Assembly: GCA_949126835.1 (NCBI GenBank)
Contig: OX421498.1
Coordinates: 37,501,118-37,565,117, forward strand
DNA length: 64,000 nucleotides
From: Anisus vortex
Lineage: Eukaryota; Mollusca; Gastropoda; Planorbidae
Direction: 5' to 3'
The notes under the pieces are model-generated. The model ran no database searches. It was not told where the DNA came from and worked only from the letters and a program-made list of their open reading frames with translations. The number at the start of each line of letters is the position of its first letter. Within the stretch, counting starts at the first letter, position 1. Positions 22,541 to 34,300 of the stretch are shown piece by piece. Made by a program: the position numbers and the translations under genes.

Positions 22541-25500
22541 TTATTCTTCTGGAACTTCAATTTCTCCGCTGTTGATTTTTTCAATAACAGAATGTGGAGG
22601 CAACTTCTCAATGGTACATCCAATAGACTGAGCAGTACCTGAAAAAAAAAATTTTAAGCAATGACAAATATATCAAAGTGTAATTTATACTGTAAAAACC
22701 ATTTGAAAATGGACACTTATAAAAAAATGAATGCTAATTTTGTAGGCCTATATTATTAAAATTACATTTAAAAAATGAAACATTTAGTTTAGACAGCGAT
22801 TGATACTTAGCTAACACCAGGTAGCTTAGGGTAGTGAACATTGTATCAATTACCAACATTAGGCCTACCTGGATTAGTAGTTGTATATGGGGCATAGGGC
22901 ATGATAGGGCCTAAACAATTAAAAATGGTAGACTTAAACTAATGACCAATGTCAGGAGGCATTTGCCTACATTTACTATACTCAAGACTTTAAACCTTTG
23001 GGTGGATATGAACTGATCATCCATGTGCACCTAAAATGAACTTACCAAGGACCTCTTTGACAGTTCCAACCAATGATTTAGCCATACTGCGGGGTCGCAT
23101 CTGCCTGGCTATTTTAATCATGTCATCCATGTTCAGGTTGCCGCTGTGTTTAACTGGACATTTGAGAAAAAAATAATTATTAATTACAAGAGAAGCTTAA
23201 AAATTAAAGATAGGCCTAATATAAACATTATTATACATGTATTAAAAATCAAACAAAGTAAGAATAATTGTATAATTAAGTCTTGAAGAAAATGCCTATG
23301 GCTGGCCACACAACTTTGTGTATAAGCCTACACAAATAAATATTGAAATAACTAGAAACTCAAAAAGTCACTGTTGATGACTAATGACAGTAGCCTACTG
23401 GAGGTTTTTACAGTGCCTTACCTTTTACTATGAACAAAAGCATATCACTAACATTTATTCAATGAATGACAACACTACTAAATCCAGGCCTGTCGACCCC
23501 CAATTCAGGGGTGTAAATGGCAGTTGAAAAAAAAATCTGAAAATGCCGGGGTCCAGGGGCCATGAAGGCCCCTGGCAGGGTCAAGGGGCAGCGCCCCTGT
23601 GGGGGGCCCAGGGGGGCAAAGCCCCCCTGGGCGAAAATGGTTTTTGTGTTTTAACACTTGAAAATTAATATCTTTTTATTAAAGCATTTTCACTCAACTA
23701 TAACATCAGTAGATAATATTCCATGGGAAATGCAACCCAGTAAAATAACAGACTGAAAGAAGATTAACAGTGATAGTAAATAAAAAACAACTTACCTTCA
23801 ACTGTTTACTGAATTACATAATGATAATGTCAATGTGTATATATATATTGTCCTCCACATTTTCATGATTTCATCAAATATGGAACCAATGTATGACAGT
23901 GATTGGTAAACATTATAAATACAGTATAGGCCTACAGATCTTCATTTTACATGAAAATATGTTCTAAAGCCACAAGCCCCAAGCCCAAGCCCAAGCCCAA
24001 GTCAAGCTAGCCGCTAGTCTCTCTTTTTCTTATTGATTTTATAGAAAATACAGTATAATAATTCTAACATAAGACACACAAAAAATCTTCATTTTCATCC
24101 TTTAATACCAACCACTCCCATTTGAATTTGTTTCTAGATGTAAGACCAATGCTGTCAATATCAGAATTACGCTCAACAAACACAATTCCCCTCCTAGCAT
24201 TGGCAGCCATTTTATCAACTTTTCTCAAGTAAATTTGTTTGATTAGATTATGAGAGTTATTTCCCTTAATCTTATTTTCACACTTTTTTAAGGCTATTTA
24301 CCTAATTTTCCCTCTGACAAATCTGAACTCTCTGAAATAATCTGAATGGCAAGCTCCATACACAATCAGATTTTCAGATTTTTTTCCTCTGACAATGAGT
24401 TGTGGGAATAGCAAACTATGTTTCAGAGTGTAAATAAGACATTTTAATTGTGTAAGCAATACAGTATGATTGTTAGTACTTTATATGCTTCGACTTTTTG
24501 CTTATCTGGACTCAAAACTATATAATTTTTTTTTCGGACTTTAAAAAAAAAAAAAAAAGATGTAAAAGTACTAGATATGTAAAACACACACAAAAAATCA
24601 CATCAACACAAAAAATCTGATTTCAGAGAAAATCTGAAAGATTTACACCCCTGCCAATTTTAGCTTTCAGGGACAGGCTTCACAGAAAAGAGGGACAGAG
24701 ACCTGTTACCAGGGACAGGTAATTTCGCGACACATTTCAGTCTTATCGGCGCAGTGATAAAATATAATTATCAATATGTTCATTTTAAATTAAATACACA
24801 ATACAAAACATTTAAATTAAAAATAAATTGTTTCCTTCACCAAAGGGAAGAGCTCCCCCCCCCCCCCCCCACTCTATCGTTACTACCATCTTTGGAAATG
24901 GTAAAAGTGGATTTTTTCATTATCTCCACTATATTGAATGTAGTTGTGGCAGCTATTTCTATGGTTATAACTGAGCCCTTTGAGCGGGCGCACTGAAAAG
25001 TCTTAAAGAACCGTCGAGTCAGGAAACATTATCTTGACGGCCTTTTTAGCTTATCTAGTGCTGTCATCGGCAAATTCAGTTCGACCACCAAATCTACCAT
25101 TAATGCTTCCACTCAAATCACATCCAATGTTTCATCTTTTACATTGGGTTTTGTAGCTAAAAAACCTGTTATTTTGCTGTTCTGTTTTTCGCCGTCCCAA
25201 AACTTGTGCTTATTAGTTTCCACATGGCGAGCTATATCGTCACTGCCGCCTGATTTTACCAAAAATTCACAAAAAAAACGCGTCAATTGTTCTAGGCTTA
25301 ATAAAAGGCCATTTATCCATATACTTCGCAATGTATACTTGAGCGCGTTTTTTTTTATTCACTGGGAGTAGCCTATCAATTGATGTTGCTTTTCGCTTTG
25401 TCACCATTTTTCTGATTTAAACTATGCCGGGTGATTCTGTGCATGCGCATGGCCAAAAATCTCGCGAGAGCCCAGTCACAGTGGCTAGATCGCCGAGCTA

Positions 25501-26771
25501 TATAAGTGAGCTAGACCCCACAAAAATGTCCATCAACTGCTCCTGGGGCGCCAAGGCGAAAACCGTATTCTCCGTACAGTTAAGCTGTTTTACTACATTT
25601 CCGGAACAAATACAGGTATTCTGGGACGGTAGGCAGCCCTGCTAAATCGAACCACCCAATTTTTTTTAGCTGTTATTTAATTATCTTTTTTAGCATTCCC
25701 CCATTTAATCTTGAAGAAAAGGGCCATTCAATAAATTTTTTAACAGGCCTACAACTTGTATGAAACTAAGTTATTGTAAATCCTTGAAAAAATGCACTAA
25801 CAAAGCTGTTCGGTTAAAAATGACTTAAAACTCTTACCATGCTTAACCTTCTTCCTATCTCGTGGTGGTTCTTTTAATGCCCTGATAATAAGGGCAGCAG
25901 CACTGGGCACTACTTCAACTTTGGCTTGCCTGTTCTGAACTACAAGTTTCACTGTAATTTTAAGACCTTTCCAATCAGCTGTACCTTTCTGGATGTCATC
26001 ACCAACTTTTTTGGGAGACTGAAATCAAATTTAATACAACTATAAAAATAAAAAACTCACAGCAATTAGTCTATATATTATAGAGGCTAATACAGCCTAT
26101 AAATAGGAATATAGGCCTAAAGCTTATCAGTAAATCATTTAATAAAGTAATAAAGGCAAAAATAATAGGACATAATATAGGCCTAGATCTAAAATCTAGA
26201 CTTACCAAACCCAGTGGACCAATCTTGGGGGCAAGAGAAGAAGTAGCTGGAACTTCACCACCTACTGCTCTGCAGTAAACTATATTAAAAAAAAGTAATG
26301 TCATTAGATTTAAATTACTTTATTGAGACAAAATTAAATACAATTTAATTAGATAATGTCAGTCACTGTGACTGTGGTACAATAATATATAATAAAAATT
26401 GGCTTAGCAGGCTACAACTATCAGATTCATTATCAACTAGAATGTAAGAAATGAATAGGATAGATAGTAAAATGTAAAAGAAAAGAACATTACTTCTGAT
26501 AATAATGTACATACACATTTAAAGCTGATGTATTAAAACAAATTCTTACTTATTGAAATGTAAATGTTCATCAATTTCTACATTAATAGGTTTTCCACTT
26601 ATAAACCATGACGTATCATTATAAAATGTCAATTTGCCTTACCAAATCACGCCTGTTGAGAATGAACATTCTGTTTGGCTCTGATGAACATTATTAATTT
26701 TTGGTGGGACCTAGCCTAATTAATATTATTCTACCTGTAAATGTAGCTCCTGGATCAAATTTAGGAGGCAT
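22541..26771 (-). CDS. RPL12: 60S ribosomal protein L12 (uL11), 5 coding exons, complete
   Basis: Component of the large-subunit stalk base, binding 28S rRNA at the GTPase centre. Exons on the minus strand in order: 26771-26735, 26279-26206, 26018-25838, 23153-23046, 22638-22541; 498 nt, 165 codons plus stop, the same length as human RPL12. The start MPPKFDP, the block [19 protein letters not shown] with SPKKVGDDI, the [11 protein letters not shown] segment and the HSGN...[12 protein letters not shown] helix region identify it. All introns are GT-AG. The segment after MPPKFDP ([15 protein letters not shown]) differs from the usual EIKVVYLRCTGGEV, and the C-terminus ([11 protein letters not shown]) is diverged. 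Intron 3 (23154-25837) holds nested hAT elements. The short first exon right after the ATG is normal for this gene. Confidence 0.95.
23506..24653. mobile_element. younger hAT-like element, 1,148 bp, 6-bp direct repeats, nested
   Basis: Both ends read CAGGGGTGTAAAT on opposite strands (13 bp, perfect). CCAATT flanks it at 23500-23505 and 24654-24659. The CAGGGGTGT end is hAT-like; a 6-bp duplication would fit the hAT6-type subgroup. No transposase frame is visible. It contains three GC-rich hairpins near its left end and lies inside the older element. Confidence 0.72.
23554..23631. other. three consecutive GC-rich hairpins
   Basis: Hairpin 1 (23554-23574): CAGGGGCC / GGCCCCTG around ATGAA. 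Hairpin 2 (23584-23598): AGGGGC / GCCCCT around AGC. Hairpin 3 (23607-23631): 11-bp stem CCCAGGGGGGC / GCCCCCCTGGG around AAA. They stand out as GC-rich in an AT-rich region and belong to the nested hAT-like element. Confidence 0.85.
24985..25425 (-). pseudogene. hAT transposase N-terminal remnant
   Basis: Minus-strand reading gives [20 protein letters not shown], then after a frame break [16 protein letters not shown], followed by [10 protein letters not shown] and, past a stop, [11 protein letters not shown]. This is the order of the N-terminal zinc-finger-like segment and linker of ZMYM/BED-type hAT transposases. The C-terminal catalytic part is missing. It belongs to the outer element in RPL12 intron 3. 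Confidence 0.6.
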
Positions 26772-26859
26772 TGTAATTCACTAAAAGACGGTTGAGTGTT
26801 GGATGAGTCAAGATAGACACGACCAAAGACTGTTGCACCAAACCGTCGGTAATGGGGAA

Positions 26860-26870
26860 ACAGAAAAGGA
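26860..26870 (-). promoter_or_regulatory. candidate TCT/5'-TOP initiator of RPL12
   Basis: The minus strand reads TCCTTTTCTGT about 97 nt upstream of the RPL12 ATG. It fits the YC(+1)TTTYY initiator and the pyrimidine-rich mRNA start of animal ribosomal protein genes. No 5' transcript data are available to me. Confidence 0.4.
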
Positions 26871-27339
26871 ATCAATTTAGGAACCGGAAACAGGGGTTAA
26901 ATATTTGTACAAATTTCAGTTCGCAAAATAAGAAACAAATTATTAAGTACTACTTAGTTAAAAATGACAATTTGATGTGTTAGTGAAGGCTTTCTAAAAA
27001 AATTATTTTAGATCTATATAAAATTTAAAAAAATATATATTATTTTTACAAATTATATATTTATATAGATCTAGCGCTATTCATAACAAAGTCTTCGAGT
27101 GCGCTTTACATTTACCATAATATGTTATTAACCCTTACAGTCCCGGGCGGTATATAGCGGAACTGAAGGCAGCATAGATAGAAGTAGGTCGGTACGGGAA
27201 GGGTTAAAATAAATCGAAAGGAATAAAAATGTATATATTGTCGGTTAATTGTGTTCGGAAGTTCATTCCACCACAGAGGTGCTACGACGCTGTATTAGCG
27301 AGCTGCAAATGTTTCTCTATTTACGCTTGGTACTAATGG

Positions 27340-28560
27340 TACCTGGAGCTGTAGCTGGATTTTGTTTGAACGCAGTCCTCTTTTCTCGGCCATGGATCTC
27401 GTGTACTGGGGATAAGGTCCTTCACCAACGTCTCTTCTTCAAGCTGGATTACTACGGAAAAAGAGGTCAGTCCAAAAGATGGATTGAAAACTTCCTTTTC
27501 GGCCGCACTCAACGGGTCGTCGTGGAGGGTGAGAGCTCCTGCTTTGGTCCGGTCCTGTCTGGAGTTCCCCAGGGTTCGGTGCTGGACCAACACTGTTCTT
27601 GATCTACATCAATGACCTGAGATACGGGATCCACGCCAGGGTTCGATTTTTCAGATGATACCATCCTGTATTCTCACATAGAGAGCCCCAATGATGCTTT
27701 ATATCTACAGGGCGACCTCAATAAGTTGGAGACCTGGGAATCGAAATGGCAAATGGCGTTCAACGTTGATAAGTGCAACCTCCTCTCTATTTCAAGAAGG
27801 AGGACTAGGATCCCCACCAGCTATACCTTGCATGGTCTCACTCTGGTATCAGATGCCAAGTAACTTGGAGTGAACATCACAGAAAACCTCCACTGGGGCA
27901 CAAATGTCCAATCTATTGCTGCCAAAGCAAATAAAGCCTGCGCATTCGTCCATAGGAACGCTCCACCAGGATCCAGACGCATTGTTATAAAAGTTTAGCT
28001 CGTCCCATCCTGGAGTACGCATCGAAGGTATGGGATCCCCATCAATAACACATGATATCTAATCTGGAGATAACCCAACGTCGAGCGGCACGTCGTATCT
28101 TACAGAACTACGGCCTTAAAACAAGCGCCTCTGCTTTGGTGGCCAAACTCGAACTGTAGCCCCTACAATACCGCAGAGCGATAAACAAAGTCACAACTAT
28201 TTACAACATTGTGAACCGCCACGTGGAAATGTCCACGCAGCCAGGTCGAATCCAACAGGTTACCCGCTCTACCCGAGGCCATCAGCTCAAGCTGCATGTC
28301 CCACATGCACGCACCGACGTCTACAAATATTCTTTTTTTTTCCGTCAGCCATTAGGATGTGGAACACCCTGGATCAGGCGTCCATCACTGACTTTACTGT
28401 GCCGGCTTTCAAATCGTCACTGAAGGGCTGGTCTAAAAACCTAAAGTGACACTCTGTCATCTGTATAGCCTATAATTGTTGTTTGTGATGTTTTTTATTT
28501 TATGTTTCGTTAAATTGTGGTCAATTTCCTCGGTCCTAACGGGGTCTCCACAGTAATATG
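27340..28560 (+). pseudogene. LINE reverse-transcriptase fragment (Jockey/CR1-like), decayed
   Basis: Recognisable RT blocks in order, across frame breaks: RQRVVVEGE-like, GVPQGSVL, LIYINDL, a damaged active-site region (the FADD box is disrupted near 27650), KWQMAFNVDKCN, a stop inside the YLGV block near 27860, and the C-terminal IRMWNTLDQASI region ending in TGA at about 28449. The 3' UTR has CGGGGTCTCCACAGTAATATG followed by a GAAGAAGAGG run. 5'-truncated. Not functional. Confidence 0.8.
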
Positions 28561-28564
28561 AAGA

Positions 28565-28970
28565 AGAGGAAGAGATTGACCATGAAGGCTTTTATAGAGC
28601 ATAGTCAGAAGTGTTATAGGTAGCCAGTGCAGTTTTTTTAGACAGGTTAATGTGTTTTCTTCATATTGTTCAGAACAATTTTCGCAGCCATGTTTTGGAT
28701 CCTTGTAGTTTTTTTCAAATCACACTATGGCAGTCCAATGTATAGGCATATAGTTCGCGTAGTCTAGATGAGAGATTACCAGGCCTACGATTAATGTTTC
28801 ACATGCATCTTTTGTTAGAATGTTTCTAACACTTTTTCACTCTCTGCAGATTACATACCCGGTATTGCAGATTTACATTTGTTTTTTATTTGCTCTTTGA
28901 GGGTTAAATTTTTATCTAAGTATACTCCAAGATATTTTATTTGAGTTGATTTAAGGATGTTCTCATTGTT
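28565..28970 (-). pseudogene. LINE RT C-terminal fragment, minus strand
   Basis: Read on the minus strand: KYLGVYLDKNLTLKEQIKNK near 28880-28940, then LIVGLVISHLDYAN near 28740-28800, and LTCLKKLHWLP near 28600-28670, with several frame breaks. These are the usual blocks after the RT palm in CR1/Jockey-type LINEs. Confidence 0.6.
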
Positions 28971-29214
28971 GAATATAGTAGATAGTTTGTTTGGGATTTT
29001 TTAATTTGTTGTTTTGATCCAGACAGAATGAATTAAAAACTGATAAGAACTATACACGAGGTTAATGGAAATTAATGTTGATTTTTTGTATAAGCCTACT
29101 TCCACTTTATTTGAAAATAACTTGTCTAATCATTTCTTTTTTACATTGCAAAAAACTTAATATCAGATCTTTAACACTTTTTGTTGTAGCCTTTAGGCTT
29201 AGCCTACTTAAATT

Positions 29215-29395
29215 TGTCCGAGAAAATGAACTTTTACATAGCCTTCGTTCCTTCGAGATAGAAGATGATTACGTCAACTAGGCCCAAAACTCTTGCAGAG
29301 CGACAGGGATCGGTCGGTGGCAGGGATAGAACCCGCGACGTGTTAGTTGACAGTCCGGTGACCTAACCACAGGACCAGTAGCCGGCCTCTCAACT
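29215..29395 (-). repeat. tRNA-type SINE family A, minus strand
   Basis: The reverse strand starts GGCCGGCTACTGGTCCTGTG, GTTAGGTCACCGGACTGTC, then CGGGTTCTATCCCTGCC and ACCGACCGATCCCTGTCGC, ending near TTCTATCTCGAAGGA. It is the least broken copy of family A here and the reference for the copies at 3617-4440 and 46810-47440. Confidence 0.75.
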
Positions 29396-29939
29396 CTCAA
29401 CTAAGCAATTTATGAAGGAAGTGAAAAATTACATTTTTATCTACTAGCCTAATAATTTTGACCCGTTGACTCTACACTACAACCACCAACCAACAGCGCA
29501 AAACGTGTGGCCACACGGAAAGCCACATACGCATCTATAAGTCTACATGGCAGACGATAGCCTCATCGTTCCCCTTACGTGAATCAGATCCAGCCAAGAG
29601 GGATTGGTGTCTCCAAAGGATAACACTGAAATAGAGACAAAATATTAAAGACATGAATCCCCTCCCATTGAAGACTGTCTAAAAAGGAAAGTTAGAAAGG
29701 TTGGCTATATGGCCAAGCTCGGAAGATAGGCTTCAAGCATGACCAACACTTACCATACCTTACCATGCAAGTATAATAGTTATGTCTGTTTCGTGCCGTA
29801 CGTCGCATTGGGCGGCAAACATTTTTCAAAGTTTTCTGTCTCATGTAACCTTCTAAGCATCATCACAACTCACACCGATGGTCTGAAAGTATCTTTTGCA
29901 TGTTAATAGGCCTATACTCTCCAGATGTGGTTATCACTG

Positions 29940-30260
29940 GGAGCCCTAATTATGTATCTTTTTCTATTCTTCGGTTTCCATCTGACTGGCTTCATCAGTA
30001 GGGTACATGAACCGCCTCACAGTTTTTCTTTTAATAAAATATTGTTAGTGCATTGGTCGCTCACATCGGATTAACGTATGCACATAATCTTTCTTAGGCA
30101 CTTTTGATGAAACAGGCCTACGTTTAATCTGTGCCTGATCTTACTCGCCCTCCACGTTTCACTGGTGTAGTGAACTATTGGTATTTCACAACTTTTGTAG
30201 AGGCATAGTTTTATGACAAGATCAATAGTTCTCACGGTCCAGATTTTCCTAATTTATCGG
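29940..30260 (-). pseudogene. LINE C-terminal fragment (RTE-like), minus strand
   Basis: The minus strand reads IKLCLYKSCEIPIVHYTSET then W and RASKIRHRLN, then FHQKCLRKIMCIR. This is the IPxxxYxSETW plus FHxKCLRxI block found after the RT domain in RTE-type LINEs; compare LLYGSETWRVTK in the nearly intact element at 39273-42443. Frame breaks follow. Confidence 0.6.
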
Positions 30261-30439
30261 AAGGTCGCAGTGACCAATCCAATTTGTCTCTGTACACCCA
30301 AGTCTCGCCTCCATGTTTGTGTTCTTGGTCTTGTAACTGTCCGGGTAAATAAAACTATGTAAAACTCCTTAATAACATTGGTTATCCATCCAGTAAGAGA
30401 TGTAGCTTGCTGTCATGTCTATTTGCCTTAAGCGCCTGT

Positions 30440-30625
30440 CGGCACGGGGAGAACTGAGTGAACGGCCCACATTGAATGGGTTGCGTGAACAAACCAGGAA
30501 AACCAGTAACTCAACATCATTTAAAACAATAATAAAAAAGCAAGACTAGACTCGGACCACGGATGAGCGTAGGACGCAATAATCTTCTTTATAGAAGGAG
30601 CGTCTATAATGTATAAGATAAGATC
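30440..30625 (+). repeat. LINE 3' end (C-terminus plus 3' tail)
   Basis: AATGGGTTGCGTGAACAAAC encodes NGLREQTRKTSN-like C-terminal sequence. A tail follows with CAAGACTAGACTCGGACCAC, TTCTTTATAGAAGGAGCGTC and ATAAGATAAGAT. The same tail is at 63437-63625 (+), and the same C-terminus is on the minus strand at 56335-56840. Confidence 0.7.
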
Positions 30626-31306
30626 TATAGCCTACTTCTAATTATTAAGATCACGCTTGAAGATATCTCGAGACTTAAGTTGATCTTCTACCATCCACAA
30701 GTCTGCATAGAGCGAATCCTTTGCAATTTAATTTCTCCAATTGTCCACTCTGTAAATTGGCGGAGGGGAGTGACCGAACGTAGCCTACTGGTTTCCTACT
30801 TGAAGATCTGTTGGATGCGTTGTCCTTCCAGGCATAGCGGTAAGTCACTACTTTGCTTTTTAATATTCTTTCCTGAAGTGTGTTCAAAGTATGAAGTGAT
30901 TTTACTCAAATCTTGGATTAGCAAAGGACATATGCTAATAATATTCGCTCAAAAGTATCTGTAATAAGTGTACATTATCAGACTTACCGGTAACATATTA
31001 ATTAGCTCAATGGCCTATAGATCTATAGACCAAAGATAAATTAAAGAGGCCAAAAGTTAAATTTTAAATAAAGTTTTTTGTCATTATATTAATGTGAATT
31101 TAAATTATAGGCACACATAAATCAGTTTAATTGAAGAGAAGTTGCAACATATAGACATACGAAGCCACTCAAAGTGTCATAATTCTTTTTTTTTCTATTT
31201 CAAAATATTTCAAATAAGTGGGAAATAACATAGATGGCAGCTTCGCTGGCAAAATCTGGATAACGCTTTTTTAGCACATGTAAACGTCACATCCTTTCCG
31301 TCTAAG

Positions 31307-34300
31307 ATGTCGCGACGAGACGGAGCTATATACGTTGGGCGTCTGTCGAAAAGCACAAGAACAAGAGATTTGGAGGAGATATTTGAGCCGTACGGGAGGC
31401 TTTTACGCTGCGATATCAAATATGGTATGTATTAATTAAAAAAATGTATATATTAGAAAAATCTAGCTAGAATATCAATAAAATATATCTCCGCGTTAGC
31501 CGCCCTGCTGCATGAATATTGGAAAACAAAATGGCCGCCATGGGAGTTAGCAACTGGCTGTACCTAGGTCGCATTTTTATGGATATTATGATTCTGCCTA
31601 CTTTTTTAATGAGGAAAATTAATACAGTTATATAAAAATATAGTTATTAAGCTTGTAAAAGGCATACGACTTTAAACTATGACTTTAAAACTTTTTTTTT
31701 GCCAATAAATAATAATTCCTTTTTTTTAATAATTTTGAGTTTGAGTCACTTTTGAAACTTTGTTAAAATTTATAGTTAAAGCCTGACCAATGACCAAATG
31801 CATTTTAAATTCAATGCATACTATGCATAAACAGTTGCAGCTTATATGGTCATCTCAACTTTTATAAATAAATATGGAAATAAGCCAAATTAGTAGTGCA
31901 GACTTGTTTTTTCCCAGTTGGTAATTGGTAGTAGTCTAGACTAGTAGGTGACTAATACTAATAGACTCACTAAGCAACATTTTTGGCTATTTGAAATATA
32001 GTCCTATGGCAGTTAGACCTCAGTGGTCGAACATATTAATGGTACTGAAATATTTGATGAAAGTGCAGATGGTCAAGATGTTGTCCGCATTCTACCATGC
32101 TTGTAAGGAGACAGGATTTTTGGAAAATCTTGTCTGGAATAGAGTCGAACCAGCGTCATAAATATTTGTTTAATTATTATTATCTTGTTTTCTTTATTCT
32201 CCCTTGTGTTTTCTATTTACCTCTGTCTCAATGTTCCCAGTTATCTTCCACTCTCCATGTCTCTTTGTCCATTCATCTCAATAATTTTATTTGATATATG
32301 TCTATTTATATTCACTGATTTAACTGCACCATTACCTTTTTTATTGCCTTTCTAAAAAAATTGCAATAATGCATCATATAGTTTAAAGGAAGAAATGGCA
32401 CAATTTATAATTGTCCAGGAAATATTTTAAAGCTTTTAAATCCCTACTTGCATAACAAAGATTAAAAAATGTGAACAGCTTGACATCTTTCTATCATATT
32501 AATTATTTTTTTCATCTTTTCAACAGGAACTGAAATGGGTAAGCAGGATTAAGGTTTTTAACACTATAAATGTGGAAAAGTATTAAGCTACAAGAAGCTT
32601 AGATTAGAGACCCATTTTTAAATAAACTTTAACACAGTATGACATAATAATATACTTTGTATACTAATAGCTAAATTTTTATCTATTCAAACACTGTAAT
32701 AAAATTATGCATCATTTAAGGATGTGAACTTTACTAAACTGACACTAATGGGATGTTCTGATAGATCCATTACCCCAGTATGTAATTTTTGAAAATTTAT
32801 AAACATTTTTCAGCTTATGCATTTATTGACTTTGAAGACAGACGAGATGCTGAGGTAGGTTGGATCCATTGTTAAAACAAACACTTATTAGATGTATTTA
32901 TTTTTGTGGCTAAAGAATAATATAATAGTCAGTATAGATAGTATAAAGCACAATTAAAGAAACAGTTATTTTTAAGAATAAATAAAATAAAGGCTGTTTC
33001 AATTTTTATATTGCAATATTTATTTAATGTTTTGTTTATTAGACTATAATTTTGTCAGTAACAGTTATTAATTGCTAGAAAGCGGCACTTATTTAATAAA
33101 TGAGCATAAAATATACAACGGGTATAATTTTGTAATTAAAAAGTATTTTTTATTGCATAAAAGCAAGGACAAAAAGCATATCTTAAAATAAATTTTAAAT
33201 TAATTAAATTTAAATAAAATGTTGAGTTGAAAATGAGAATTATTAATATACTATGACTGACCTTTCCGTTGTGTGTTTTTTTCATCTGGTCAAGCAGTCC
33301 AGCCATATGTCCTCATAAGCTACGCTCTGTCGAGTTAAGCCTTTCCTAGCCAACACTACCGTTCAAGGCAGGATCCCTTCCTTTCCATACCAGTGTTGGG
33401 GGGAACAGAGTTGAGAGTGGTCTATGTCCTAGCCACGGCCACCTTGCCTAGCCTAAGCCTCATCTGCTTCTGTAAGAGTCTGTGCCAGTCAGTCACACTT
33501 CAAGGGCTTCCTTGATCAACTAACATTCTGCATGCAGTGACAGGCGACAGATTTACATTAATTTTTGACATTTTTCATCAGCTAGATGTTTCTGTACTGA
33601 AATATATTTTTTTTATCTTAAAAGTGAAAAATTCAATTTTAAATTTAATTTTAAACTTTCAAATTTCAAGAAATCCTTTTTTCTTCTATGTTTTTTTTTC
33701 TTTGTTTTATGTTTTGATACTTATTTTAAACATCATTAATAATGAATAACAGCTTCAAACACAGTATAACTTACAATAGGACGATGAGTAAATGTAAGGA
33801 CCTGAACATATTAAACCTTCACCAAAGACTACTGCAACAAATGTAATGGAGTCAACCTGTTGCTGCTGTCAGCATAAGCTTGTGACAGTGCCATCTGTTT
33901 CCTATAGCGTCATCTGCACCCTCACTGTCTGAGGAAGGTAGTTGAACTGAGTACAGCAACTTGCCTGGCATCTCAGAGCTTTTCCCTTAGCCTTGTGTGT
34001 AGCCAGCCATATGTGATGAAACCAAAACCTAGCCATGCAAGCCTTTGGTGGTCCGTAAACCATAGCTGGCCTAGGTGACCTTGACCTTTGCTTTGTTCCG
34101 TGGGGCTGGGCTAAGACATTGAAACGAGCCCAGTGCAGCCTATTCCCACCAGTATGTTTGTCTTTTAATTTTTTTTATGTGATAGTGGTTTTAATTGTGT
34201 GTGGGTTGAACCATGTATTGTGTTAAAGAGACAACTCTTTTTTTTTTTTTTCTATTTTGTCTGCTCTTGAATGCATTATGAAGTCTTGTCTTCAGATATT

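Larger units (their letters stand above)
23478..25648 (-). mobile_element. older hAT-type element with 7-bp repeats, in RPL12 intron 3
   Basis: Element 23485-25641. Left end CAGGCCTGTCGACC and, in reverse, right end CAGGGCTGCCTACC match at 11 of 14 positions. Exact direct repeats CTAAATC flank it at 23478-23484 and 25642-25648 (hAT usually duplicates 8 bp; one base may have changed). Its right part carries decayed hAT transposase sequence on the minus strand. A second hAT-like element is inserted near its left end. Confidence 0.72.

Noticed and set aside
24754..24996. 80-codon + frame with a proline run
   Set aside because: The prolines come from a poly-C run inside the outer hAT element; the true remnant there is on the minus strand.
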